The notes under the pieces: model-generated
The model's input: the letters and a program-made list of their open reading frames with translations, nothing else
Told to the model about the DNA's origin: nothing
Database searches by the model: none
Source: Leptodactylus fallax
Lineage: Eukaryota; Chordata; Amphibia; Anura; Leptodactylidae
NCBI GenBank assembly: GCA_947044405.1
Contig: CAMRHE010000352.1
Coordinates: forward strand, 1,462,501 to 1,526,500
Direction of reading: 5' to 3'
DNA length: 64,000 nt
Translations under genes and position numbers: made by a program
Shown: positions 10,150 through 21,336 of the stretch, in pieces
Position numbering within the stretch: the first letter of the stretch is position 1
How the letters are laid out: every line of letters starts with the position of its first letter

Positions 10150-11240
10150 GCTGCCACCTTCTGGAGAAAACCTGTTACTGTATCTTCTTCAGATTTCAGT
10201 ATTCAACCTTGGCACACTCCTCAAACATGTTTTATTAAGCGATGCTCAAGATGTGCCAAACGTCTATGGCAAAAATCTCACACATGTGCAGATTTTCTTC
10301 ACTTCAAGTTTATGCTCAAAGCCTATAACTCTGCCCTTCACCTTGCCAAACAAGTCTACTTCACTGCTCTCATCTCTTCTCTCTCCAATAACCCTAAACA
10401 ACTCTTTGACACCTTTCACTCACTCCTCACGCCAAAGGTACTTTAAACACAAAATCAACAATATCTGTCAGGAAATAACCCAATCTCCAAGCAGTATAAG
10501 TCCCCTTCCCTCCCTTGCTCCTCATTGTGAACTCTCATAATTTGACCCAGTAACAGAAGAAGACTCCCAGCTCCTTTCTTCTTCTCGCCCCACTACTTGC
10601 ATACATAATCCTATCCTGTCATACCTCCTCCGGTCTCAATCCCCTGCTGTTACAACTCACCTTACTAAAATTTTTAACCTCTCTCTTTCTTTTGGAATCT
10701 TTCCCTCCTCCTTCAAACATGCTGTTATAACCCCACTACTGAAAAAAACCCTCCCTTGACCCATCCTGTGCTGCTAACTACCGACCTGTCTCTAACCTCC
10801 CCTTGATCTCTAAACTCCTGGAATGCTTGGTCTACTCCCACCTAATCTGCTATCTTTCTGCTAACTCTCTTCTGGACCCCTTACAATCAGGTTTTCGTGC
10901 GCTACACTCTACAGAAACAGCCCTCTCAAAGGTCTCCAACGATCTCTCGACGGCTAAATCTAAAAGGAACTATTCACTACTTATTCTTCTGGATCTCAGC
11001 AGCATTTGATACTGTAGACCACCAACTCCTCCTCACTATGCTCCACTCTATTGGCCTCAGAGATACTGCTCTCCCTTGGTTTTCTTCCTATCTATCTGAC
11101 CGCTCATTTAGTGTATCATTTCTCCTCTGTCCCTTGCGGTTGGGGTTCCTCAGGGCTCGGTCCTAGGCCCCCTCCTCTTCTTTCTGTACACAGCCCCTAT
11201 CAGACACACCATTAGCAGATTTGACTTCCAGTACCTTCTA
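10150..11240 (+). pseudogene. 5-prime-truncated L2-like LINE, linker and reverse transcriptase part
   Basis: The segment starts in the linker between endonuclease and reverse transcriptase (in frame KRLWQKSHTCADFLHFKFML). It runs through reverse-transcriptase blocks [35 protein letters not shown], [16 protein letters not shown] (catalytic Asp of motif A, about 11000-11030) and [12 protein letters not shown] (about 11145-11180), broken by several frameshifts. It is cut off by the Tc1 insertion at 11241, just before the motif that would read YADD. The rest of the domain is not found beyond the Tc1, where a different LINE copy begins. The AFDTVDH signature is typical of the L2/CR1 group. Confidence 0.8.
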
Positions 11241-12648
11241 CAGTGGGGAAAAAAAGTATTTAGTCTGTCACCAATTGTGCAAGTTCTCCCACTTAAAAAG
11301 ATGAGAGAGGCCTGTAATTGACATCATAGGTAGATCTCTACTATGAGAAACAAAATGAGAAAACATATCTAGAAAATCACATTGTCTGATTTTTTAAAGA
11401 ATTTATTTGCAAATTATGGTGGAAAATAAGTATTTGGTCACCTACAAACAAGCAAGATTTCTGGCTCTCACAGACCTGTAACTTCTTCTTTAAGAGGCTC
11501 CTCTGTCCTCCACTCATCACTTGTAGTAATGGCACCTGTTTGAAATTGTTATCAGTATAAAAGACACCTGTCCACAACCTCAAACAGTCACACTCCAAAC
11601 TCCACTATGGTGAAGACCAAAGAGCTGTGGAAGGACACCAGAAACAAAATTGTAGACCTTCACCAGGCTTGGAAGACTGAATCTGCAATAGGCAAGCAGC
11701 TTGGTGTGAAGAAATCAACTGTAGGAGCAATAATTAGAAAATGGAAGACATACAAGACCACTGATAATCTCCCTCGATCAGGGGCTCCACACAAGATCTC
11801 ACCCCATGGGGTTAAAATGATCACAAGAACGGTCAGCAAAAATCCCAGAACCACACGGGGGGACCTAGTGAATGGCCTGCAGAAAGCTGGGACTAACGTA
11901 ACAAAGGCTACCATCAGTAACACACTATGGAGCCAGGGATACAGATCTTGCAGTGCCAGACGTGTCCCCCTGCTTAAGCCAGTACATATCTGGGCCTGTC
12001 TGAAGTTTTCTAGAGAGCATTTGGATGTTCCAGAAGAGTATCGGAGAATGTCATATGGTCAGATGAAACCAAAGTAGAACTGTTTGGTAGAAACATGACT
12101 CATCGTGTTTGGAGGAGAGTGAATGCTGAGTTGCATCCAAAGAACACCATACCTAATGTGAAGCATGGGGGTGGCAACATCATGCTTTGGGGCTGTTTCT
12201 CTCCAAAGGGACCAGGACGACTGATCCGTGTGCATGAAAGAATGAATGGGGCCATGTATCGTGAGATTTTGAGTGCAAAACTCTTTCCATCAGCAAGGGC
12301 ATTGAAGATGAAACGAGGCTGGGTCTTTCAGCATGACAATGTTCCGGAGCACACCGCCAGGGCAACGAAGGAGTGGCTTCGTAAGAAGCATTTCAAGGTC
12401 CTGGAGTGACCTAGCCAGTCTCCAGATCTCAACCTCATAGAAAACCTTTGGAGGGAGTTGAAAGTCCGTTTTGCCCAGCGACAGCCCCAAAACATCACTG
12501 CTCTAGAGGAGATCTGCATGGAGGAATGGGCCAACATACCAGCAACAGTGTGTGCCAACCTTGTGAAGACTTACAGAAAACGTTTGACCTCTGTCATTGC
12601 CAACAAAGGATATACTGTATAACAAAGTATTGAGATGAACTTTTGATT
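11241..12648 (+). mobile_element. Tc1 transposon, right end missing
   Basis: CAGTGGGGAAAAAAAGTATT begins directly after a TA (11239-11240), followed by a leader of about 365 bp and a broken transposase gene. A full copy of this family would end with the leader in inverted form (its own partner at 7667-8015 shows the sequence), but here the element stops about 26 bp after the transposase stop and LINE sequence follows. The right terminal repeat was therefore lost after insertion or at a later rearrangement. Confidence 0.85.
11607..12622 (+). pseudogene. Tc1 transposase, two disabling mutations
   Basis: This would be a transposase of about 340 residues. The start [20 protein letters not shown] leads into the helix-turn-helix ([20 protein letters not shown]), a second DNA-binding half with [12 protein letters not shown], the first catalytic block ([11 protein letters not shown], about 12055-12085), [15 protein letters not shown], and the second catalytic Asp in [13 protein letters not shown] (about 12320). 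Two lesions stand out: a 1-base frameshift shortly before the WSDETK block (about 12040-12060), and a TGA at 12407-12409 where relatives have a Trp codon. After that stop, [15 protein letters not shown] supplies the third catalytic residue, and the frame ends at a TAA at 12620. Otherwise it is well preserved, implying relatively recent activity of this family. Confidence 0.9.
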
Positions 12649-12699
12649 GGACCCAGACACATACAATCACCCCACATTCTCTCCTACTTACACCTGCTA

Positions 12700-13314
12700 T
12701 CCCTCTCCCTGCTACTCCTCACTTATGGTGACATATCCCCTAATCCTGGACTGCCACAGCACCTCCCTGCTGTCAGATCTTTCCGCACAACCGCCACCAG
12801 CGCATGGAAGCCCCTAAATCTTATACCTATCTCACCTGCTCCTGCCCCTCCCCACACACTTCCCGGCGCACTATGGAATGCTCGCTCTATACGCAACAAA
12901 CTTGACTGCATCCACGACCTCTTCATTTCTCATAAATTATAATTTCTAGGTCTCACAGAAACGTGGATAACACCCTCCGACACCACCTCCCCTGCTACCC
13001 TCTCCTATGGAGGTCTGCAATTCTCACACACTCCACGCCCCAACAATAAACCCGGTGGAGGCGAAGTCGTACTCTTGTCTGACAATTGCTCCTTTGCCCC
13101 AATCCACCCGCCACCTGCTCTCACCCTCCCCACCTTTGAAGTGCACTCTGTCCGCATTTACTCACCCTCCAACCTTCAACTGACCGTCATATATCGACCT
13201 CCAGGATCTACTACTGCCTTTATCGACCACTTCACCACCTGGCTAATGCACTTCCTATCCACAGACATCCCCACCATCATCATGGGTGATTTCAACATCC
13301 CCATTGTGATGATT
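12700..13314 (+). pseudogene. LINE endonuclease domain, N-terminal half
   Basis: This encodes the start of an apurinic-type endonuclease, which nicks target DNA for target-primed reverse transcription. LTYGDISPNPGLP is the characteristic opening of this LINE group. WNARSIRNKLD carries the first metal-binding Asn, LTETWITPSD the catalytic Glu, and VIYRPPGS and MGDFNIPI further active-site residues. A TAA interrupts between HKL and FLGLTETW (about 12940). The half ends at the solo-LTR insertion within the GDFNIP motif and continues at 14192. Confidence 0.8.
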
Positions 13315-14191
13315 CCGCTTAAATATGGCTATAACTCAAAGCTTTATTTTGGTCTCTGGGTAGCGTATCTCTTTACTCATAAGGTGCGCAGCTATAATCC
13401 TAGGTGTATATTGGCAGTAGTGGCAACAATGGAACAATAGGGCTTTGTATCCATCCCAGCAGGGCTCCATTGAATTCCTACACAGTCCTGAGTGATCAAA
13501 GAAACATGCATGTTGCAGCCTGCACTGGTAGATCAGATATGGCTGATAACATTGTATCCTTTCGCTTGGTCTCAGCTCAGACTTGCTGTCGCCGGTGACC
13601 TCATTCTGGGAGGTGGCATAAAGGGTATAAAAGATGAGGTAAGAGGCAATGGGAGGAGATTGGGCTGAGACCATCACAGACTACAGAGTTGTTACAGACA
13701 GACCATGAGGAGAGGCTGCTGTGATGAGCATGCAGGTTGGAATGCTGCTGCTTACTATGATCAGACTACAAGAGACTATTACTGAGAGACTGTGATGAGA
13801 GCATGCAGGCTGAGATGCTGGAGTTAATGCCGCAGCCTCCACTGGGTTATTCACACATGACAGAGCAGGTGTGAGTGTTGGACTATAGAGCCACATCAAG
13901 GAGATGCGTGGTAAAGTAATTGTTTCACTTTTATGCCCCTTTTATTTCATTGCACTGTATTTTGTAACTAGTAACTGTTAATGCTTGCATACATCTGCAT
14001 ATCTGTTCTGAACTGTATGTGTTAGATGTTAATACCGACCCATTTAGGGGTTAATAAATATATAAAATTTAGAAAGCTTGTCTTGTATTTATCTTGTGGA
14101 CCCAACACTCACTGGTGGTGAGTGTGGTTTTATAAGAAAGAAGACTCAGGTGTGAGCCAAAGCGGTGTTGGCGCACTGAGGATCTTTCACA
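13315..14191 (+). mobile_element. Solo LTR, same family as the 2319-6866 element
   Basis: An 877-bp TGTG...CACA unit flanked by CCCAT on both sides (13310-13314 and 14192-14196). Its start (TGTGATGATTCCGCTTAA) and end (GAGGATCTTTCACA) are the reverse complement of the LTRs at 2319 and 5902, so it lies in the opposite orientation, but with clear divergence and indels. With no internal region left, it represents LTR-LTR recombination after a full insertion into the LINE endonuclease gene. Confidence 0.9.
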
Positions 14192-15568
14192 CCCATTAAC
14201 ACATCCCACCCCGCCGCTTCCAGTCTCTTGTCACTCACTACCTCCTTTAATCTCTCTCAATGGTCCTCCTCTGCCACCCATACAAAGGGGCTCACGCTGG
14301 ACCTCATATTCACCCGCCTCTGCCCTCTAGTCAATCTCTCTAACTCTCCGTCCACGCTTTCCGATCACAACCTGCTGACATTCTCTGCCCTCTCCTCTGT
14401 AATTGAACCCCAAACCCCTAAACCAACACGTCCCCGCAGGAACCTTAATCGCCTTGACATCCGCACGCTATCAGACTCTCTCCAACCGCTCGCTGACATA
14501 TCCTCACTCCAGGACGCAGATACCGCTGCTGACTTCTACAACACTTCATTACTACCATTACTTCAGCCCTTGACTCTGTGGTCCCTCTCACTAACACCAG
14601 AACCCGGCCGATCAATAGGCAGCCCTGGCACACTGATCTGACTAAAAAACTGAGACGTGCCTCACGGGTTGCAGAACGCCTCTGGAAGAAAAGCCACTCC
14701 CAGGAGGACTTCATCAAGTATAAAGAAGCAGTTCTCACATTCAAGAACGCACTCACCTCTGCAAAGCAGGTCTACTCCACCACACTAATATCTGCCCTAT
14801 CCCGCAACCCCAAACAGCTATTCACTACCTTCAACTCCCTCCTCCGTCCTCCTGCGCCCCTCCAACCTCACTTATCACAGCTGATGACTTTGCCTCTTAT
14901 TTCAAAAGCAAAATCGACACAATCAGAGACCGTCTCACCCTACACCCCCAACAACCACTCTATCCAACTGCTCGGTGCTCATCATCTTTAACCTGTTTCT
15001 CCACCGTCACTGATGAAAAGCTCTCTACCCTAATCTCTAAATCGCACCTCACCTCCTGTGCACTCGACCCAATCCAGTCACATCTCATCCCAACCCAAAA
15101 CTCTCGGAAGACATTACTCCTGCCTTAACCCGTCTCTTGAACCTATCACTAACCAATGGATCCTTCCCTTCTGCCTTCAAACATGCTACCGTCACACCTA
15201 TACTTAAGAAACCCTCCCTGGACCCGTCCTCTCCAGCCAACTATCGCCCCATCTCACTGCTCCCGTATGCCTCAAAACTACTAGAGCAACACGTCCATTC
15301 CGAACTATCCTCCTACCTCTCGTCCAATATGCTTCTTGACAGACTACAGTCAGGCTTCAGACCCCATCACTCCACAGAAACTTCCCTAACCAAGGTCACT
15401 AACGACCTGCTAACCGCCAAAGCCAAACGTCATTATTCTGTCCTCCTCCTCCTCGACCTCTCCTCTGCCTTTGATACAGTCGACCATTCCCTCCTGCTAG
15501 AAACTCTCTCATCTCTTGGCATCTCAGACCTAGCCCTTTCCTGGATCTCCTCATATCTCACCAACCGC
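14192..15568 (+). pseudogene. LINE endonuclease C-terminus, linker and reverse transcriptase N-terminal half
   Basis: The frame resumes directly after the solo LTR with NTSHPAASSLLSLTTSFNL. It shows the endonuclease end motifs GLTLDLIFTRL and LSDHNLLTF, where the SDH catalytic His/Asp pair is intact. A linker follows (SRVAERLWKKSHSQEDFIKY), then reverse transcriptase blocks NYRPISLLPYASKLLEQ, QSGFRPHHSTETSLTKV and LLDLSSAFDTVDHSLLL (catalytic Asp of motif A, about 15475). Frameshifts occur near 14580 and 14990-15140. The last codons before the hAT read SSYLTNR; the sentence continues as TFSVSLSLT beyond it. Confidence 0.8.
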
Positions 15569-15774
15569 CAGGGCCGGTTTTAGACAAAGTGGGGCCCTGG
15601 GCAAAATTAAAAGCGGGGCCCCAAATGCTGATATGCAAACAACACCATCGTCTTCCAGTGACAACCCCTATAATAACGCCTCCTTTCTGCCAACAAAAAA
15701 GTAATAACAAGCCCCATTTTACCACACACAATCCAAATGAGCACCTTTGTACCACCTAATAGAATTTTGCACCC

Positions 15775-16280
15775 AGTCATCAGTTATTATAGCGCCTACT
15801 TATAAATAATAGTCCCTGCTTATAAATAATATTACACCTTTATTAGTAATAGCTCCCTTATAAATGATAAATAGTGCCCTGTATCAGTAATATCCCCCTT
15901 ATCAGTAAGTCACCCCCTAAAAATAATACTGCTCCCTTATAAATAATAGTTACCCTTATAAATAATAGCCCCCTCATAAATAATAGTTACCCTTATAAAT
16001 AATAGCCCCCTCATAAATAATAGTTACTCTTATATATAATAGTCCCCATTATCACTAATAGCCCCCTTTATAAATAAGCCCACTTAACAATTATACCTCC
16101 CTTATAAAAAGTTCCCCTCTTGTAAATAATAGCTCCCCCTTATAATGGATGCCTTATATATAATAGTTCCCCCTTTATAAATAATAGCCCATCTTATAAA
16201 TAATAATTCCCCCTTATAATAGCCCCCTCATACTTAAGTTTCCCAATTATATATAGTAACCCACCCTTATATATAATAGT
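15775..16280 (+). repeat. AT-rich minisatellite, ~19-bp unit
   Basis: Imperfect tandem units of roughly TAATAGCCCCCTTATAAA repeat about 25 times with variable unit length (about 17-21 bp). The best-preserved copies lie near 15935-16030, where CCCTTATAAATAATAG alternates between two close variants, suggesting expansion of a two-unit block. I see no coding content. Confidence 0.8.
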
Positions 16281-16609
16281 TCTCTGTTATACAGTGTCGG
16301 ACTGAAGGGCCTTAGGCTCACCAAAGGAACTTGTTCTGGGGCCCCATATAGCAGCTTCCTGCTAATAGCCTACACCACGGCTCCTTCACTGAAGTCTTAC
16401 ATATCTGCTGACTATCTGGTGTTACTGAGTATGTTCCCAGTATAGTCAGCCCCTATAGTACTGTGCAGGCCCCAATAACTCCATGGCCAGCTCATGCACA
16501 GTACTGTATGGTGAATGACATGGCCATGAGGCACTACACGTATGTGCAAGATTATAGTGAGGGAGCTGTGATGCAGACAGCACACAGGGCTGCCAGCAGG
16601 AATTGTGAA

Positions 16610-18115
16610 CCCCACCCCACAGTATAATGCTCCACATGGTATATAATGCTCCACAGTATAAAATGCTCTCCAGAGCCCTCCAGTTTCCCCACATGGTATA
16701 TAATGCTCCACAGTGACCCCACACAGTATAAAATGCTCCCCTGAGCCCCCCATAGTGGCCCCACATGGTGTGTAAGGCTCCACACAGTATAATACTCTAC
16801 AGTGGCCCACACAGTATACTACCCCTTAGTGGCCCCGGACTGCAATATGCTCCCCAGCAGCCCCACACGATATAATATGCTCCATACAGTATAAGCACCC
16901 TACAATGCCCCCTCAGTATAATGCTCCAGTGGCCTAACACAGTATAACATGCTCCATAATGACCTCCACACAGTATAATATACTCCCCTCTGTGGGGAAC
17001 ATATTATACTGTGGTGGACCACAGTCCCCCCCAGTATAATGCTCTACAATGGCCCCACAGAGTATCATATGCTCTCGAAAAGCCCCACGCAATATAATAC
17101 ACTCCACAGTGGCCCCACACAGTATAACAAGCTCCCCGCACTGTCCCTTCCCCCAGTATAAAGCTCCACAGTGGCCCATAGTATAATATGCTCCCCAGAG
17201 GGGCCCCGCTAGTATAATGCTCCACAGTAGGCCCCACGCAATATAATATGCTCCCCAGAGGGCCCCCTAGTATAATGCTCATTAGTCCCCCCCGAATAAT
17301 GCCCCACAGTGGCGCCACGCAATATAATATGCTCTGCTGATGGCCCCCCCAGAATAATGCTCCACAGTGACCCCACTCAGCATAACATGCTCCAGAAATG
17401 GCCTCCACACAGTATAATATACTGCCCAGAGAGGTTTCCCCAGTATAATACTCCACAGCGGCCTAAAACAGTATAATATGCTCTCCAAAGCCCCCCCCAG
17501 TATAATGCTCTACAGTGACCCAAAACAGTATAACATGCTCTTCAGAGCCCCCCCCAGTATAATGCTCCACAGTGGCCCCGCACAGTATAATATACTGGGG
17601 GGCCCCTCTGGAGAGCATATTATACTGTGTGGGGAAACCGTGGAGCATTATACTGGAGGGGGGGGGGCTCTGGAGAACATATTATACTGTGTGGGGCCAC
17701 TGTGGAGCATTATACTGGGGAGGGGGCCCTCTGGCGAACATGTTATATTCTGTGGGGCCTCTATGGAGTATTATAAAGTGGGGGGGGGGTCTGGAGAGCA
17801 TGTTATATTCTGCGGGGCTACTTTGGAGCATTATACTGGGGGGCCCCTCTGGAGAGCATATTAAACTGTGTGGGGCCACTGTGGAGCATTATACTGGGGG
17901 GCCCCTCTGGAGAGCATAATGCTCCAAAGTGGCCCCACATAATATAACCTCTCCAGAGCCCCCCCCAACATTATAATTTTCCACAGAGGCCCCACAGAAT
18001 ATAACATGCTATCCAGAGGGCCCCTTCCCCAGTATAATGCTCCACAGTGGCCCCAAATAGTATAATATGCTATCCAGAGGGGCCCCCCAGTATAATGCTC
18101 CACAGGGGCCCTACA
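16610..18115. repeat. GC/AT-alternating minisatellite with an inverted block
   Basis: The array is built from two alternating ~28-30-bp units: one reads AGTATAATGCTCCACAGTGG plus CCCCACAC, the other AGTATAATATGCTCCCCAGA plus GGGGCCCC, giving a ~58-bp higher-order repeat. From about 17591 to 17915 the units run in the opposite orientation (GGAGCATTATACTG), then return to the original direction; a shorter inverted patch lies near 16995-17025. Many frames read through because the unit lacks stops; these are not genes. Confidence 0.85.
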
Positions 18116-18119
18116 ATGC

Positions 18120-18172
18120 TATTATTATGTTATATTCTGGGGTCTCTTCAGACCCCAGAGTATAATAATCGA
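18120..18172. repeat. Stem-loop in hAT 3-prime region
   Basis: TATTCTGGGGTC, a short loop CTCTTCA, and GACCCCAGAGTATAATAAT form an imperfect hairpin right after the minisatellite. The same hairpin recurs at 28240-28283 and in a weaker form at 60368-60415, always between the array or leader and the 3-prime block of a hAT copy, so it is an inherited part of these elements. Confidence 0.6.
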
Positions 18173-18507
18173 AGGCCCGGGGAAGGTAAGGGAAAATAAC
18201 AAACAGTTATACTCACCTTGTCTTACCTCTCCTGGGCCTCCTCGCGCTGCTCTGATATCCCCGCTGGCGCTGGCTTCTTCTTCTCTGCGGCTGACGTCAC
18301 GCGTTGTGGATGTCACCGCTGAGGCCTGTGATTGGGCCAGAAGATGACGTCGGACGCAAGGACAGGTGAGTAAAAATGTTTGTTATTTTTACTCACCTCG
18401 GAAAGGGGCCCTGCGGTCCCTTTCTGTTATTGATTTGACCGTGCCTGACTCCGGGATCCGGAGGGGGCAATTGCCCAGTTTGCCCCCCCCCCCTAACGCC
18501 GGCCCTG

Positions 18508-19430
18508 CCAACCGCACATTCAGCGTCTCCCTCTCACTCACCACCTCCCCGCCACACCCTCTTTCTGTAGGTGTCCCCCAAGGCTCCGTCCTAGGACCCC
18601 TCCTGTTCTCAATCTACACCCTAGGCCTTGGCCAACTCATAGAATCCCATGGTTTCCATTACCATTGCTATGCTGACGACACCCAAATATATCTCTCTGG
18701 ACCAGACATTACCTCCCTGTTGTCTAGAGTCCCAGAATGTCTAGCAGCCGTAGCCTCCTTTCTCTTCTCCCGCTTTCTCAAACTCAACATGGAGAAAACG
18801 GAGTTCATAATCTTCACCCCTCCTCGCACGGCCCCCCTACCTGACCCATCTATCAAAATTAATGGAACCACTCTCACCCCAGTCCCACAGGCCCACTGCC
18901 TTGGGATAACCCTAGACTCTGACCTATCCTTCAAGTCGCATATTCAAACCCTCAACACCTCCTGCCACCTCCAGCTCAAGAACATCCACCAAATCCACTC
19001 TTTCCTCACCCCTGAAACTACAAAGATGCTAGTCCACGCCCTCATAATCTCTCGCCTAGACTACTGTAACACCCTTCTCTATGGCCTCCCAGCTAACACC
19101 CTCGCCCCCCTCCAGTCCACTTTAAACTGTGCTGCTCGCCTAATACACCTTTCCCCCCGTTCTTCATCGGCCGTTCCCCTCTGTCAATCCCTTCACTGGC
19201 TCCCCGTCTCCCAGCGAATAGAGTTCAAATTACTAACGCTGACATACAAAGCCATCCACAACCTGTCCCCTCCATACATCTTCAACCTAATCTCCCGCTA
19301 CCTGCCCACACGTAACCTCCGATCCTCCAAAGACCTCCTACTCTGCTCTGCTCTTCACACAATCGACTCCAAGACTTCTCCCGGGCATCCCCCATACTCT
19401 GGAACTCATTACCAAGACACATAAGACTGT
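18508..19430 (+). pseudogene. LINE reverse transcriptase, C-terminal half
   Basis: Continues from the segment before the hAT. It shows [16 protein letters not shown], then [14 protein letters not shown] with the YADD catalytic motif intact (about 18655-18690), [42 protein letters not shown] and [15 protein letters not shown]. These are the palm, thumb and C-terminal blocks typical of L2/CR1-group LINEs. The frame is open for about 300 codons to 19424. Downstream, ALKTHLFKKAYN-like residues appear in another frame around 19455-19500, so a late frameshift is likely. This is the best-preserved LINE coding segment in the window. Confidence 0.85.
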
Positions 19431-19735
19431 CCCCCACAGTCACAAGCTTCAAGAAGGCCCTGAAGACTCACCTATTCAAGAAAGCCTACAACCTCCAATA
19501 ACGCTACTGTTACCACATCACCACCTGTACAGCCTCTACCCCCACCTTCTGTCTCTATCCCTCTTCCCTTATAGACTGTAAGCCCTTGCGGGCAGGGCCC
19601 TCTATCCCACTGTACCAGTTAGTCTCTGTTAGCATTATCTGTTTGTATATCTGGTGTACCGTATGTAAATCCGCAAATGTAAAGCACCATGGAATCAATG
19701 GTGCTATATAAATAAACAATAATAATAATAACTAA

Positions 19736-20205
19736 AAAGTACACCTGGTCCTGCAAAAAGGACGCCCTATACATCCCCATAGACGGAAGTATAAAAAAGT
19801 TATGGGTGTCAGAATATGGCGACTTTTAAAAAAAAAAATATATATATACATTTTAAAATGTAAATTAAACCATATAAATTTGGTATCCCTGGAATCGTAC
19901 TGAAACATAGAATACAGATGACATGTCATTTTGACTGTAGAGCGAACGCCGTAAAAACGAAGCCGGTAATAAAGTCGCACAAATGCACTTTTTCTTCAAA
20001 TCCACCCCATTCTGAATTTTTTTCTAGCTTCCCAGTACATTGTACAGAATAATAAATGGTAGCATCATGAAAAAAAAATTTGTCCCGCAAACATTAAGAC
20101 CTCATATGGCTCTGAGAACGGAAAAATAAAAAAGTTATTGGGTTTGGAAGGAAGGGGGGAGGAGTCAAAAATGAAAATCGAAAAAAGCAACCGGCGGGAA
20201 GGCGT
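19736..20205 (+). repeat. TTAA-family repeat fragment
   Basis: After the LINE tail, CTAAAAAGTACACCTGGTCC opens a stretch closely related to the end of the window (63.6-64.0 kb) and to the reverse complement of 48.25-48.7 kb. Shared phrases include TTTGGTATCCCTGGAATCGT, TTCCCAGTACATTGTACAG and CATATGGCTCTGAGAACGG. It ends where Tc1 sequence begins, with no element terminus visible. Confidence 0.5.
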
Positions 20206-21336
20206 TAAAGCATCACTCAACTTCTGGACAGTGTGTGGTACAAAACAGCGTTGGAAGATGGAACTAGACATGATGTCCCAGATGTGCTCTATTAAATTCA
20301 GGTCTGAGGAGCAGGCAGGCCAGTCCATAGCATCAATGTCTTCATCACGCAAGAACTGCTGACATACTTCAGCCACATGAGGCCTAGCATTGTTATAAAT
20401 CAAAAGGAACCCAGGGCCCACTGCACCTGCATATTGTCTCACAATGGGTCTGAGGATCTCACCCCGGTACCTAATGGCAGTCAGGTTACCTCTGGCTAGC
20501 ATATGGAGGGCTGTGCAGACCTCCAAAGAAATGCCTCCCCACACCATTACTGACCCAATGCCAAACCGGTGATGTTGGAGAATGTTGCAGGCAGCAGAAC
20601 GTTCTCCACGGTGTCTCCAGACTCTGTCACATTTGTCACATGTGCTCATTGTGAACCTTCTCTCATCCGTGAAGAGTACAGGGTGCCAGTGTCAAATCTG
20701 CCAATCTTGGTGTTCTCTGGCAAATGCCAATTGCCGTACTTGTGGACGTCTGGCCCTCATACCACCCTTATGGAGTTTATTTCTGACAGTTTGAGCAGAA
20801 ACATGTATATTAGTATCCTTCTGAAGAACATTTTGTAGGGCTCTGGCACTGCTCCTCCTGTTCCTCCTTGCACAAAGGAGGAGGTAGCGGTCCTGATGCT
20901 GGATTGTTGCCCTCCTACAGCCCCCTCCACGTCTCCTGATGTACTGGCCTGCCTCCTGGTATCTGCTTCATGCTCTGGACACTGTGCTGACAGACATAGC
21001 TACCCTTCTTGCCACAGCTCGCATTGATGTGCCATCCTAGATGAGCTGCACTACCTGAGCAACTTCGGTGGGTTGTAGACACCGCCTCATGCTACCTCTA
21101 GGGGTGAGAGCAATGACAAAAGTGACAAAAACAACAGCCAAAAATGATGAGAACAGAGAAATGGTCTGTGGCCACCACCTGCAGAACCACGCCGTTATAG
21201 TGGTGGTCTTGCTAATTGCACACCATTCCACAACAGGAGAAATTGATTCTCAACTGAACAGGTTGATTTCACAGACGTGTGATAGACTTGGAGTTACATT
21301 GTGTTGTTTAAGTGTTCCCTTTATTTTTTTGAGCAG
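20206..21336 (-). mobile_element. Tc1-like transposon, 3-prime end missing
   Basis: On the minus strand the element starts at 21336 with CTGCTCAAAAAAATAAAGGG beside a TA, a terminal sequence I know from a widespread vertebrate Tc1 group. It continues through a ~245-bp leader and a transposase gene to about 20206. The matching second terminal repeat is absent; TTAA-family sequence abuts directly. Confidence 0.85.
20209..21090 (-). pseudogene. Tc1-like transposase pseudogene
   Basis: The start ([17 protein letters not shown], from 21090 downward) is in a helix-turn-helix domain. Catalytic blocks are PVLFTDERRFTM (first Asp, about 20665), GIGSVMVWGGISLE, FLLIYNNARPHVAEV (second position, where relatives have DN and this copy has NN), and SSDLNLIEHIWDIM (third, Glu). 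The first catalytic region lies near a stop and frameshift around 20690, separating the N-terminal half from the 194-residue C-terminal frame. The Asp-to-Asn change in the second catalytic block would itself kill the enzyme. C-terminal residues after KLSDALT are lost at the truncation. Confidence 0.85.

Larger units (their letters stand above)
15569..18507. mobile_element. Non-autonomous hAT element carrying two minisatellites
   Basis: The 2939-bp element has inverted termini (CAGGGCCGG at left, CCGGCCCTG at right) and an exact 8-bp target duplication CCAACCGC (15561-15568 and 18508-18515), both diagnostic of hAT transposons. There is no transposase. Next to each end lies the GGGCCCTGGGCAA-type leader found in related copies. 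The interior is mostly two tandem arrays plus another hAT-like terminus (CAGTGTCGGACTGAAGGGCC at 16292), suggesting an older hAT nested inside. Removing it restores the LINE reading frame exactly. Confidence 0.9.
12649..19731 (+). mobile_element. L2-like LINE, interrupted by a solo LTR and a hAT element
   Basis: When the two insertions are ignored, one LINE reads endonuclease, linker, reverse transcriptase and 3-prime tail. The pieces are 12649-13314, 14192-15568 and 18508-19731. Both interruptions carry clean target duplications and the protein reading resumes in frame across each, which shows they are insertions in one LINE and not separate fragments. The tail contains TGTAAGCCCTTGCGGGCAGG and GGTGCTATATAAATAAA and ends in (AAT)n, the usual 3-prime end of this LINE group. 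The 5-prime UTR and ORF1 are not seen. Confidence 0.85.

Noticed and set aside
16412..18103. Open frames of 80-150 codons on both strands over the 16.6-18.1 kb array
   Set aside because: Same cause: stop-free minisatellite units, with the inverted block giving matching frames on the other strand.
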